Notes: generated by a model from the sequence alone, not told the origin. A DNA stretch of 6,966 bases from Candidatus Rokuibacteriota bacterium (GCA_016206385.1 JACQRS010000161.1:1-6966); one strand, 5' to 3'; positions 1 through 6,017 are shown, numbered from the stretch's first letter. Numbers and translations are program-made.

Positions 1-45
1 ATCAACTACCGATCGATCTGACGGCGATCAGAAGCGCGGCGTCTG

Positions 46-54
46 TGATACACT
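46..54 (+). promoter_or_regulatory. possible extended -10 promoter of the orphan antitoxin gene
   Basis: TGA at 46-48 followed by TACACT at 49-54 resembles an extended -10 element (TGn plus 4 of 6 matches to TATAAT). No good -35 is seen upstream. Transcription would start near 60-62, only a few bases before the ATG at 65, so the transcript would have almost no leader. No Shine-Dalgarno sequence precedes that ATG, which agrees with this. Weak call from consensus matching alone. Confidence 0.3.
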
Positions 55-64
55 CGCTCTCATC

Positions 65-316
65 ATGTCAGCCAAGAATCCCAGAGTCAGTGTGGTTCTA
101 GAACGTCCGCTCTCCGAGATGCTTTACGACTTGGCCCGGCGAGACCGTACCTCGGTGTCCCTGACGGCGCGAGATCTCCTCCGTCACGCGCTGGAGACGT
201 ACGAGGACGGCGCACTGAGCCAGCTCGCGGAGGAACGGGACTCAACCTTCGACCATTCCCGAGCTCTCCCTCACTGCAAGGTCTGGCACTCGGCGGGCAA
301 GCCGAAGACGCGCTGA
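65..316 (+). CDS. orphan ribbon-helix-helix antitoxin-like protein
   Basis: This 83-residue protein resembles the RHH-type antitoxins usually paired with RelE/ParE-like toxins. Residues about 7-48 fit the fold: a short strand (RVSVVL), a helix (PLSEMLYDLARRD), a turn and a second helix (SLTARDLLRHALETYED). A charged linker (LAEERDSTFD) follows, then an H-x-x-V-W ending at residues 70-74, where family members often stop. Here nine more residues (HSAGKPKTR) follow, suggesting the original 3' end was altered. RHH proteins normally dimerise, bind their own promoter and neutralise a toxin. No toxin gene follows: 317-423 has no usable reading frame. It is probably a remnant or solitary DNA-binding regulator, possibly acting on a toxin elsewhere. 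The ATG at 65 has no clear SD. The family call is from motif resemblance and the partner loss is an inference. Confidence 0.62.
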   Translation: MSAKNPRVSVVLERPLSEMLYDLARRDRTSVSLTARDLLRHALETYEDGALSQLAEERDSTFDHSRALPHCKVWHSAGKPKTR

Positions 317-389
317 GCGTCAGGACCCGTTATGGGATGGTGAGGAACCCGCGGACTCGAGACGAGAACTGACGAGCGCATGGGCGTTC
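317..389. other. intergenic gap where a toxin partner would be expected
   Basis: No reading frame with start, stop and SD is visible between the orphan antitoxin stop and the vapB promoter, and I see no toxin remnant or terminator hairpin. The sequence is GC-rich up to about 385 and becomes AT-rich at the vapB promoter. Confidence 0.5.
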
Positions 390-417
390 TTGACACGTTG
401 AATCATGTAGCTATCAT
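390..417 (+). promoter_or_regulatory. sigma-70-type promoter of vapBC (and probably the rimO operon)
   Basis: A perfect -35 TTGACA (390-395) is followed after 16 bp by TATCAT (412-417), 5 of 6 matches to the -10 consensus. The expected transcription start is about 423-425, on the vapB ATG at 424. With no SD ahead of that ATG, this predicts a leaderless mRNA. The -10 lies inside the palindrome at 404-426, so a bound repressor would block polymerase. It is the only convincing promoter seen upstream of the vapB-to-thpR run. Confidence 0.72.
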
Positions 418-426
418 AGCTACATG
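404..426. promoter_or_regulatory. perfect palindromic operator overlapping the vapB -10 and start codon
   Basis: Two perfect 11-base arms, CATGTAGCTAT (404-414) and ATAGCTACATG (416-426), are separated by one base. The right arm ends with the vapB ATG itself. Toxin-antitoxin promoters are typically autoregulated by the antitoxin, or by the complex, binding such palindromes, so this is the likely VapB/VapBC operator. The repeat is seen directly; the ligand is inferred. Confidence 0.8.
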
Positions 427-708
427 CATACTATTGGGGTCAGAGAACTTAAAAACCACCTCACCCGCTACCTCGGGCTCGTGAGGGAAGGGGAGCGTGT
501 CGTTGTGACGGACCGCGGAAAGCCGGTGGCTGTCCTCGGCCCGGTCGAAGGAAGGGACGGCCGGAAGCCATCTACAGCGCAGCGGGCCGCGGCACTCGCC
601 CGTCGCGGGCTCATTACGCTTCCGCAGGGGAGCCCTGACCTCCGTACCAAACCGGTGCGTATTCGGGGAGAGCCGATCTCGCGGACCCTCATCCGGGACC
701 GCCGGTGA
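424..708 (+). CDS. vapB: Phd/YefM-type antitoxin of a VapBC module
   Basis: The 94-residue product has the Phd/YefM N-terminal DNA-binding domain (about residues 1-45): MHTIGVRELKNHLTRYLGLV, then GERVVVTDRGKPVAVLGPV, a canonical match for antitoxins paired with PIN toxins. The basic, proline-containing C-terminal half would be the flexible toxin-wrapping segment. It should neutralise the RNase encoded immediately downstream and repress its own promoter at the palindrome 404-426. ATG 424 is the only reasonable start: the frame upstream meets a stop at 391 with no other start codon between. No SD is present and the predicted transcription start coincides with the ATG, so leaderless translation is likely. 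The stop overlaps the vapC start in GTGA (705-708). The AT-rich 5' end contrasts with neighbouring genes and suggests acquisition. Confidence 0.88.
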   Translation: MHTIGVRELKNHLTRYLGLVREGERVVVTDRGKPVAVLGPVEGRDGRKPSTAQRAAALARRGLITLPQGSPDLRTKPVRIRGEPISRTLIRDRR

Positions 709-1154
709 TCTATCTCGACAGCAGCGCCCTGATAAAGAAGTATGTGGTTGAGAAGGGCACACCAGAGGTCCGGGAGTTTTTCGCAGGCGGCGAGACGCCC
801 TGGACCTCAACGCTCAGCCAGGCGGAGGTCTGGTCGACCCTCGCCCGGCGCCGCCGGAGCGGAGACCTGACGGCAACGCAGTACCGGGCTATCGCCAGGA
901 GTTTCGAGCAGGACTGGAAAGCGATGGCGGTCGTTGAGTTAAACGATGAAGTCAGGGGAATGATCAGAAACCTGGTCGAACGGCACCCGCTGAGAGCGTC
1001 CGATGCCATCCGGCTCGAGTCTGCCATCTGGGCGAAACGAGGCCTGGCGGAGCCGATGGTCTTTGTGGGCGCTGACGCCACGCTGTTGAAGGCCGCGGAA
1101 GCTGTGGCGTTGAAGGTCGTCAACCCGGAGACGGCGAGTACGGCAGGCCCATGA
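705..1154 (+). CDS. vapC: PIN-domain ribonuclease toxin VapC
   Basis: The 149-residue product is a PIN-domain protein of normal VapC length. The acidic Mg2+-binding residues are all visible: D5 in IYLDSSAL, E41 in LSQAEVWSTLARR, D100 in LRASDAIRLESA and D124 in FVGADATLL. VapC toxins are Mg2+-dependent endoribonucleases that cut tRNA or rRNA and arrest translation when freed from antitoxin; the target here cannot be read from sequence. The GTG start at 705 overlaps the vapB stop by 4 nt, giving coupled translation that keeps toxin output tied to antitoxin. The 3' end overlaps rimO by 4 nt (ATGA, 1151-1154). The last residues (ETASTAGP) lie beyond the conserved fold and may come from the host sequence at the insertion junction. 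The module looks intact. Confidence 0.9.
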   Translation: MIYLDSSALIKKYVVEKGTPEVREFFAGGETPWTSTLSQAEVWSTLARRRRSGDLTATQYRAIARSFEQDWKAMAVVELNDEVRGMIRNLVERHPLRASDAIRLESAIWAKRGLAEPMVFVGADATLLKAAEAVALKVVNPETASTAGP

Positions 1155-2482
1155 GAGTCCATCTCACCACGCTGGGGTGTCCCAAGAACCAGGTGGATTC
1201 CGAGCTGATGCTCGGGATGCTGGCCGACGCCGGCCATGAGGTCGTCGCCGCGGCCGAGGCCGCCGACTGCCTCATTGTCAATACCTGCGCCTTCATCGAC
1301 CAGGCCCGCGAGGAATCGATCCACACCATCCTCGAGCTGGCCCAGCTCAAGGGGAAGCGCCCGGGCCGCTCGCTCATCGTCACGGGCTGCCTCTCCCAGC
1401 GGTACGGTCGGGAGGTCCTGGACGGGGTCCCCGAGGTGGACGCGATCCTCGGCACCTCCGAACTCGAGCGGATCCTGGACCTCGTCCAGCAGGCTCACGC
1501 CCGTCAGGACTGGGCCACGAGCGCGCCGCCCGGCTACCTCTACGATGCGACCGCGCCGCGCCTTCTGACCCGGCGGGTCCCTTACGCCTATGTGAAGATC
1601 GCCGAGGGGTGCGACATGGGGTGCGCCTTCTGCGCGATCCCCCAGTTCCGGGGGCGGCACCGGAGCCGTCCCCTCGCTGACGTCGTCAGGGAGGTGGAGG
1701 GGCTGGCCAGGCGTGGTATCCAGGAGGCGATCCTGGTCTCCCAGGACACCCTCGCCTACGGCAAGGACCTGCGCGGCAACGGCGACATCGGCGATCTCCT
1801 CCTGGCGCTCTCGGGCACGCCGATGCCATGGATCCGGGCCATGTACCTCCACCCGGCCCACATCAACGATCGGCTCCTCGCCAAGTGGCAAAAGGCGCGC
1901 GTGCTCCCCTACCTCGACATGCCCATCCAGCACGCGGATGACGGCATCCTGCGCGTGATGCGCCGGGGCGTCACGGCGCGCCGGATGCGGGAGATCTTTC
2001 AAGCTTTCCGCGAGGGGATCCCCGACCTCACGCTGCGCACCACGGTGCTCGTGGGCTTCCCCGTCGAGAGCGAGGACGCGTTCGGCAACCTCCTGGACTT
2101 CATCGAGGAGGTCAGGTTCGACCGGCTCGGCGTCTTTACCTACTCGCGCGAGGAGGGGACTCCCGCGGCCGTCATGTCGGAGCAGGTCCCGCCCGAGGTG
2201 GCGGCCGAGCGCGCCCGCATCGTCCAGGAATGCCAGGACCGGATCGCGTGGGAGCGGCAGAAGGCGTTCTTTGGCACGGTCCAGACCGTGCTGGTGGACG
2301 GGCCGAGCGAGGACCCGGCGTTTGTCTGGGAGGGACGGACCGCGGGGCAAGCCCCTGAGATCGACGGGGTGGTCTATCTCAGAGACCGCGGCCTCGTTCC
2401 CGGCAACTTTGCCCAAGTCCGGATCGTGGAGGTGGAGGGGTACGAGCTCGTCGGTGAGCCCCTGCCTCCCGGCGAGAAATAG
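1151..2482 (+). CDS. rimO: ribosomal protein S12 methylthiotransferase RimO
   Basis: RimO is a cytoplasmic radical-SAM enzyme that adds a methylthio group to a conserved aspartate of ribosomal protein S12. The 443-residue product has the full three-domain layout. The N-terminal UPF0004/MTTase domain has C10 (LGCPKNQVDSE, the RimO-type signature), C46 (NTCAFI) and C80 (TGCLSQ) for one 4Fe-4S cluster. The radical SAM domain has C154-x3-C158-x2-C161 (GCDMGCAFC) for the second cluster. A C-terminal TRAM-like domain lies at about 375-440. The length is normal and all six cluster cysteines are present. ATG 1151 overlaps the vapC stop, so translation is probably coupled to the toxin gene; GCAGG at about 1142-1146 is a weak SD. 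It starts the housekeeping run rimO-pgpA-pncC-thpR. The sister enzyme MiaB is less likely given the N-terminal signature. Confidence 0.96.
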   Translation: MRVHLTTLGCPKNQVDSELMLGMLADAGHEVVAAAEAADCLIVNTCAFIDQAREESIHTILELAQLKGKRPGRSLIVTGCLSQRYGREVLDGVPEVDAILGTSELERILDLVQQAHARQDWATSAPPGYLYDATAPRLLTRRVPYAYVKIAEGCDMGCAFCAIPQFRGRHRSRPLADVVREVEGLARRGIQEAILVSQDTLAYGKDLRGNGDIGDLLLALSGTPMPWIRAMYLHPAHINDRLLAKWQKARVLPYLDMPIQHADDGILRVMRRGVTARRMREIFQAFREGIPDLTLRTTVLVGFPVESEDAFGNLLDFIEEVRFDRLGVFTYSREEGTPAAVMSEQVPPEVAAERARIVQECQDRIAWERQKAFFGTVQTVLVDGPSEDPAFVWEGRTAGQAPEIDGVVYLRDRGLVPGNFAQVRIVEVEGYELVGEPLPPGEK

Positions 2483-2489
2483 CACCCGC

Positions 2490-2963
2490 TTGGTCGACCG
2501 GGTGGCGCTGTTCGTGGCCACCGCCGGCGGCGTCGGCTATACGCCCGTCGCCCCCGGAACCGCGGGGAGTCTCCTCGCGCTTGTCGTCCTCTGGGCGCTG
2601 CCCTTCTCCCCGCTCGGCCTGACTGTCGCCCTCCTCGTCGTCGTGGCGGTCGGCGGTTGGGCCGCGGGCCGGGCCGAGCGGCTCCTGGGCGGTAAGGACC
2701 CGAGCCCCGTGGTGATTGACGAGATAGCCGGGATGGTTCTGTCGGTGCTCATCCTGCCCCGACGCCTGGAGCTCCTCGTCGCCGCATTCCTTCTCTTCAG
2801 GCTCCTCGACATCGCGAAGCCCTTTCCCATCCGTCGAAGCCAGGCGCTGTCCGGCGGGCTCGGTGTGATGCTGGACGACCTGATCGCGGGCGTGTACACG
2901 CTGGCGCTGCTGTGGGGGCTCCTATTCCTCCTCGGCACCGGCATGAGCGCTCAGGGCGGTTGA
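2490..2963 (+). CDS. pgpA: phosphatidylglycerophosphatase A
   Basis: PgpA is an integral inner-membrane, Mg2+-dependent phosphatase that converts phosphatidylglycerophosphate to phosphatidylglycerol, the last step of PG synthesis. The 157-residue product shows the family motifs: GYTPVAPGTAGSL (16-28), KDPSPVVIDEIAGM (69-82, including D70, D77, E78), LFRLLDIAKPFPI (102-114) and GVMLDDLIAGVY (125-136, D129/D130). Hydrophobic stretches at about 28-40, 44-58, 83-106 and 131-150 fit membrane segments. The frame stays open far upstream into rimO, so the start is not certain. I choose TTG 2490, 7 nt after the rimO stop with GGCGAG at 2471-2476 as a distant SD; GTG 2502 is the alternative. The length matches the usual 150-170 residues. 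It sits 7 nt before pncC. Confidence 0.92.
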   Translation: MVDRVALFVATAGGVGYTPVAPGTAGSLLALVVLWALPFSPLGLTVALLVVVAVGGWAAGRAERLLGGKDPSPVVIDEIAGMVLSVLILPRRLELLVAAFLLFRLLDIAKPFPIRRSQALSGGLGVMLDDLIAGVYTLALLWGLLFLLGTGMSAQGG

Positions 2964-2970
2964 GGCGAAG

Positions 2971-3498
2971 GTGGCCAAGGCTCTGGGTGAGGACCCCCAC
3001 GGCCGCGACGACGAGAGTCTGGAGGTCGTCGTCGGCCGCCTTCTCGCGGCGCGAGGGCTCACGCTCTCGGTGGCCGAGTCCTGCACCGGAGGGCTGCTTT
3101 CCCACCGGATCACGAATGTCCCCGGCTCGTCGGTCTACTTCGAGCGCGGCGTCGTGGTTTACAGCAACCGTGCCAAGGAGGAGTTGCTCGGTGTCCCGCG
3201 CGCGCTGCTGGTCGCCCACGGAGCGGTGAGCGACCCGGTGGCCGAGGCCATGGCGCGCGGCATCTGCGAGCGGACCGGCACGCCGCTGGGGCTGGCCATC
3301 ACAGGGATCGCGGGCCCGGACGGCGGCACGCCGGCGAAGCCCGTGGGCACGGTCTATATCGCCCTGGCGACTCCGGATGGCACCCGCTCCCAGCGGTTCA
3401 GCTTCGCGGGGGGACGGGACGCGGTGAAATGGCAAGCCACGCAGATAGCGCTGGACCTTCTCCGTCGGTACCTGCTCCATCACGGTGGCCGGGAGTGA
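2971..3498 (+). CDS. pncC: stand-alone CinA C-terminal domain: nicotinamide-nucleotide amidohydrolase
   Basis: This domain hydrolyses nicotinamide mononucleotide to nicotinate mononucleotide plus ammonia in pyridine nucleotide recycling. The 175-residue product contains the hallmark motifs AESCTGG (35-41), ERGVVVYSNRAK (58-69), HGAVS (83-87), GIAGPDGG (112-119) and KPVGTV (123-128). It lacks the N-terminal MoaB-like domain of full-length CinA (about 400 residues), so it is the PncC/YgaD form; annotations often call it competence/damage-inducible protein CinA. GTG 2971 is chosen because GAGG (2962-2965) lies 5 nt upstream and the product then starts just before the conserved domain. It is 7 nt after pgpA and overlaps thpR by GTGA (3495-3498). 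Its place next to thpR and near recA is common in bacteria, where cinA-recA linkage gave it the damage-inducible name. Confidence 0.93.
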   Translation: MAKALGEDPHGRDDESLEVVVGRLLAARGLTLSVAESCTGGLLSHRITNVPGSSVYFERGVVVYSNRAKEELLGVPRALLVAHGAVSDPVAEAMARGICERTGTPLGLAITGIAGPDGGTPAKPVGTVYIALATPDGTRSQRFSFAGGRDAVKWQATQIALDLLRRYLLHHGGRE

Positions 3499-4070
3499 GC
3501 GAGCGGGTTCGATCCTTCATCGCCATCCTCCTCGACGACCCGGTGCGCGCCGCTGTCGCCGCAGAGGTCGAGCGGCTGAAGCCCCTGGCCCACTCGGTGT
3601 CATGGGTCGCGCCTCAGAACCTTCATCTCTCGCTCAAGTTCCTGGGCGAGGTCGAGGTGGCCGCACTGGAGGCGGCGAAGGAAGCGCTCGCTGAAGCGGC
3701 TTCGGAGGCCGAACCGTTTACCCTGACCGTTCACGGCCTCGGCGCCTTTCCGGGGCTGGCCAGGCCGCGCGTCATCTGGGTCGGCGTGGCCCAGGGGGCG
3801 CGCGAATGCCAGGCGATCCAGGCGCGCGTAGAAGCGGCGCTGGCCCAGCGCGGCATGCCCAAGGAAGCGCGGCCGTACACGCCGCACCTGACCATCGCGC
3901 GGGTGCGCGCGCCGCGGGGACTGGCCGGGCTTCAACAGGCCATCGCCCGGGATGCGCGGCGGGAGTTCGGACAGGTCGGCGTCACTTCGATTTCCCTGAT
4001 GCGGAGCGAGCTGCATCCCGAGGGCGCTCGCTACACGGAGTTGTATACCGCGCCCTTTTCGAGGCGCTGA
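3495..4070 (+). CDS. thpR: RNA 2',3'-cyclic phosphodiesterase (2H family)
   Basis: ThpR (formerly 2'-5' RNA ligase LigT) opens 2',3'-cyclic phosphate ends of RNA and can ligate tRNA halves in vitro. The 191-residue product has both 2H-superfamily motifs: H44-L-S-L in PQNLHLSLKFLGEV and H131-L-T-I in YTPHLTIARV. The first motif uses Ser where Thr is more usual, an accepted variation. The start VRSFIAILLDDP is typical of the family. The frame is open further upstream, but GTG 3495 is chosen because it forms a GTGA overlap with the pncC stop and places the family N-terminus at residue 1. Its stop lies only 6 nt from the stop of the convergent oxidoreductase gene, with no room for a separate terminator. 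Its physiological RNA substrate is not known from context; an RNA-end enzyme co-transcribed with a VapC RNase is suggestive but not evidence of a link. Confidence 0.93.
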   Translation: MSERVRSFIAILLDDPVRAAVAAEVERLKPLAHSVSWVAPQNLHLSLKFLGEVEVAALEAAKEALAEAASEAEPFTLTVHGLGAFPGLARPRVIWVGVAQGARECQAIQARVEAALAQRGMPKEARPYTPHLTIARVRAPRGLAGLQQAIARDARREFGQVGVTSISLMRSELHPEGARYTELYTAPFSRR

Positions 4071-4076
4071 CGAGCC

Positions 4077-5123
4077 TCACCGGGTCAGTGGCAGGCTGAT
4101 GGCGCGACCGGACTGGGCGCTCCGGGTCACGGCCTCGGTGAACTCCATGTACCTGACGCCATCCTCAAAGGTGGTGCGGGTGACCCGCTCCAGGCCCCGG
4201 ATAGCGTTCACGAACTCCTCCTCCACCCGCCAGCCGACCTGCTGTTCCTTCGGGACCGCGATCTCCCTGAGGGTGTTCTCGCCGCGCCGGCCGGCGGAGA
4301 GCGCAAGCGTTGCGAGATCGAGTCGCAGGGTGCCCTCGCTGCCGAACAGCCACGCCTCGTTACCGGGGGCCAGGCCCGTGACCGCGCTGAATCGGAGGTG
4401 GGCGATGGCTCCGCAGGCGAGGGTGACGAGGACGTCCGCATGGTCGGGCACCGTCACGGCCCGCATCACGCCGCTCGAGTCCTTTCGCCGCGGGACGCTC
4501 ACCTTTGTCATCGCCATCACCCGGGTGGCGGGCCCCACCCAGCGCATCAGCGCCTCGTACCAGATGCCCATGGTCAGGATGTTGAAGCCGCTCAGGTCGG
4601 AATCGTGCCGCCAGTGGAGCGGGCTTTGCCGGTCCACGAAGATGTCCTGGGTCGCCCGGAGCTCGACCGCCAGCAGGTCGCCCACATAGCCCTCGGCGAT
4701 CAGGGCCTGGATGGCGCGATCCGCCTTCAGCGTGTGGGGGGCGGGCACCAGTTGGGCGACGAGATGCGGGCGCCTCCGCGCAGCCTCCAGCATGGCGCGC
4801 GCCTCGCTGGCGTTCATCGCCATCCGCGCCTCGCAAAGGACGTGCTTCCCGTTCTCCAGGGCCGCCAGCGTGACGGGGCAGTGGAGATAGGGCCACGTCC
4901 CGATGCAGAGGGCGTTCGTGTCGTCAGCCTCCACCAGTTCGCGCCAGGTGTCGTACACCGTGGGAATGCCGAACTTCCGGGCCACGCGCTCCCCCGACTC
5001 CCGGCTCCTGTTCGCCACGCTGACCACTTCCACGCCTTTCATGGCCTTGAGCCCCGGGATGTGCCTCAGGCGCGTGTTGGCACCGGCGCCGACGATACCG
5101 ACCCGGATCGTTTCGTTTCTCAT
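4077..5123 (-). CDS. divergent Gfo/Idh/MocA-family oxidoreductase
   Basis: The 348-residue product matches the family in length and fold: an N-terminal Rossmann domain with VGIVGAGANTR (8-18), VVSVANRS (33-40) and GKHVLCEARMAM (92-103), then an alpha/beta substrate domain. Members are NAD(P)-dependent dehydrogenases acting on sugars, inositols and related hydroxy or keto compounds. Key positions deviate: the usual E-K-P is E98-A99-R100, and the D-x3-H pair normally found in the substrate domain aligns with T184 and W188 (ILTMGIWYEALMRW). Otherwise the reading frame is intact, so this is more likely a diverged subfamily than a dead gene. The substrate is unknown. ATG 5123 has a good SD (AAGGGA, 6 nt upstream) and overlaps the thioesterase stop as ATGA. 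It is the last gene of a three-gene minus-strand operon and ends 6 nt from thpR. Confidence 0.85.
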   Translation of the reverse strand: MRNETIRVGIVGAGANTRLRHIPGLKAMKGVEVVSVANRSRESGERVARKFGIPTVYDTWRELVEADDTNALCIGTWPYLHCPVTLAALENGKHVLCEARMAMNASEARAMLEAARRRPHLVAQLVPAPHTLKADRAIQALIAEGYVGDLLAVELRATQDIFVDRQSPLHWRHDSDLSGFNILTMGIWYEALMRWVGPATRVMAMTKVSVPRRKDSSGVMRAVTVPDHADVLVTLACGAIAHLRFSAVTGLAPGNEAWLFGSEGTLRLDLATLALSAGRRGENTLREIAVPKEQQVGWRVEEEFVNAIRGLERVTRTTFEDGVRYMEFTEAVTRSAQSGRAISLPLTR

Positions 5124-5593
5124 GGTTGTTCCCTTTCTCTACGCGGGGACCTTTTGGACGTCGCCGGTCGCTCTTCCTTGGCGGACAAGCGGTGTGAGAC
5201 GCAGTGGAGGACCGCGACCAGGGTGCCGTCGTCGGTGGTCACGGTGATGTCGTAAAAGCCGGCCCGGCGGCCTGGCTTTCGCTCGCGTCCCTCGGCGATG
5301 AGGCGCGAGCCGGGCTTGACGGCCGCCAGGTAGCTGATGGTGACGGAGAGGGCCACGGATGGCTCGCCGTGGGAGTTACAGGCCGCCCCAAAGGCCACAT
5401 CCGCCACGGAAAAGATGACGCCGCCGTGGGGGTAGCCCTGGAAGTTCAGCATGTGGGGCTGGAGGCGCACGCCGACGCGGCAGTAGCCCTTGCGGAGCTC
5501 CAGGTACTCGATCCCGAGCGCGCGGGCCCACGGGTCACTCTGGATGCGGGCTCGAAGCTCGGCGGGGATCTGGGCGGAGTCGGACGGGCTCAC
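5120..5593 (-). CDS. PaaI-like hotdog-fold thioesterase
   Basis: The 157-residue product fits the PaaI/YbgC-type acyl-CoA thioesterases, cytosolic enzymes that hydrolyse acyl- or aryl-CoA. After an N-terminal helix (PAELRARIQSDPWARALGIEYLEL), the core motif is N50-F-Q-G-Y-P-H56-G-G-V-I-F-S-V-A-D65-V-A-F-G-A-A-C-N-S. This aligns with the PaaI HGG-x6-D segment, with D65 at the position of the catalytic aspartate. Typical strands follow (SVALSVTISYLAAVKPGSRLIAEG and YDITVTTDDGTLVAVLHC). The C-terminal tail is basic and probably disordered. The start is GTG 5593, 3 nt after the VOC stop, with only a weak SD (AGACAG), so translation probably depends on coupling. It overlaps the oxidoreductase by ATGA. 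The neighbours suggest clearance or recycling of a CoA ester, but the acyl group cannot be deduced. Confidence 0.88.
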   Translation of the reverse strand: MSPSDSAQIPAELRARIQSDPWARALGIEYLELRKGYCRVGVRLQPHMLNFQGYPHGGVIFSVADVAFGAACNSHGEPSVALSVTISYLAAVKPGSRLIAEGRERKPGRRAGFYDITVTTDDGTLVAVLHCVSHRLSAKEERPATSKRSPRREREQP

Positions 5594-5596
5594 ACG

Positions 5597-5992
5597 CTAG
5601 GCTGTCTGATACTGCTCCCGCTTGCGCAACTCGACGAACACGCCGTGGGCGTCCCGCGGATGAACCCACGCCACCTCCGGCCGCCGGTGATCGACGCGAA
5701 CCCCCTGGGCCCTCAGATGCGCCACGCTCGCGGGGATGTCCTGGACCTCGAAGCCGACCAGGTAGACGCCTTCCCCCCGCGTCTCCAGGAAACGGGCCAC
5801 GTGCTTGGTGGGATCTGTCGGCTCCAGCAGCTCGATGTGCCCGATCCCGATAGGCAGGATCGCGTTCCTGAACCCGAACTCCCCCGACACGCCCCGGCGA
5901 TGGACCTTCAGCCCGAAGAGCCGCGTGTACCGTTCGACGGCGGCGTCGAGATTCTGCACGGCAACCGAGAGCTCGACGATGTCGCCCAGCAT
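5597..5992 (-). CDS. VOC-family protein, methylmalonyl-CoA epimerase/glyoxalase-like
   Basis: The 131-residue product has the paired beta-alpha-beta-beta-beta modules of the vicinal oxygen chelate fold: residues about 4-57 (DIVELSVAVQNLDAAVERYTRLFGL to HIELLEP) and 75-123 (GVYLVGFEVQDIPASVAHLRAQGVRV to HPRDAHGVFVEL). The layout is closest to methylmalonyl-CoA epimerase. Its usual first His (D-H-I-G-I-A-V) is E7 here and the His of the L-H-H-I-A-F segment is L78, while E54 (ELLEP) and E121 (FVEL) remain. It may bind metal differently or catalyse another reaction, so I do not assign the epimerase name. The frame is open 27 codons further upstream, but ATG 5992 is chosen because a near-perfect SD (GGAGGAGG, 5999-6006) lies 6 nt before it and conserved sequence starts there. 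It is the first gene of the minus-strand operon and ends 3 nt before the thioesterase GTG. Confidence 0.83.
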   Translation of the reverse strand: MLGDIVELSVAVQNLDAAVERYTRLFGLKVHRRGVSGEFGFRNAILPIGIGHIELLEPTDPTKHVARFLETRGEGVYLVGFEVQDIPASVAHLRAQGVRVDHRRPEVAWVHPRDAHGVFVELRKREQYQTA

Positions 5993-5998
5993 GGTTGG

Positions 5999-6006
5999 CC
6001 TCCTCC
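5999..6006 (-). promoter_or_regulatory. strong ribosome binding site of the VOC gene
   Basis: On the minus strand GGAGGAGG lies 6 nt before ATG 5992. This fixes the start 27 codons inside the longest open frame. Confidence 0.85.
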
Positions 6007-6017
6007 AATTCGCTCTG

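Noticed and set aside
403..810. 135-codon minus-strand frame over vapB
   Set aside because: It is antisense to the intact vapB and vapC genes, has no promoter or SD, and is Arg/Pro/Ser-rich.
2271..2489. N-terminal extension of PgpA into rimO
   Set aside because: The frame is open, but the extra residues are Arg/Ser/Trp-rich out-of-frame rimO sequence. PgpA family members begin near VDRVALFVATAGGVGYTPVAPGT.
710..2521. 603-codon open frame on the minus strand opposite vapC and rimO
   Set aside because: It is antisense to two well-recognised genes, its low-complexity D/G/E/R-rich translation fits no family, and long antisense frames are expected in GC-rich coding DNA.
3429..3494. N-terminal extension of ThpR into pncC
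   Set aside because: GTG 3495 gives the classic 4-nt overlap and the family N-terminus. The extension is not family-like.
4067..4088. CTGAC...GTCAG hairpin between the convergent thpR and oxidoreductase genes
   Set aside because: The stem is only 5 bp with a 12-nt loop and no T-run on either strand, so it does not qualify as an intrinsic terminator.
4398..5255. 285-codon open frame on the plus strand opposite the oxidoreductase
   Set aside because: It is a mirror of the oxidoreductase gene, with a His/Pro/Arg-rich translation and no SD-linked start.
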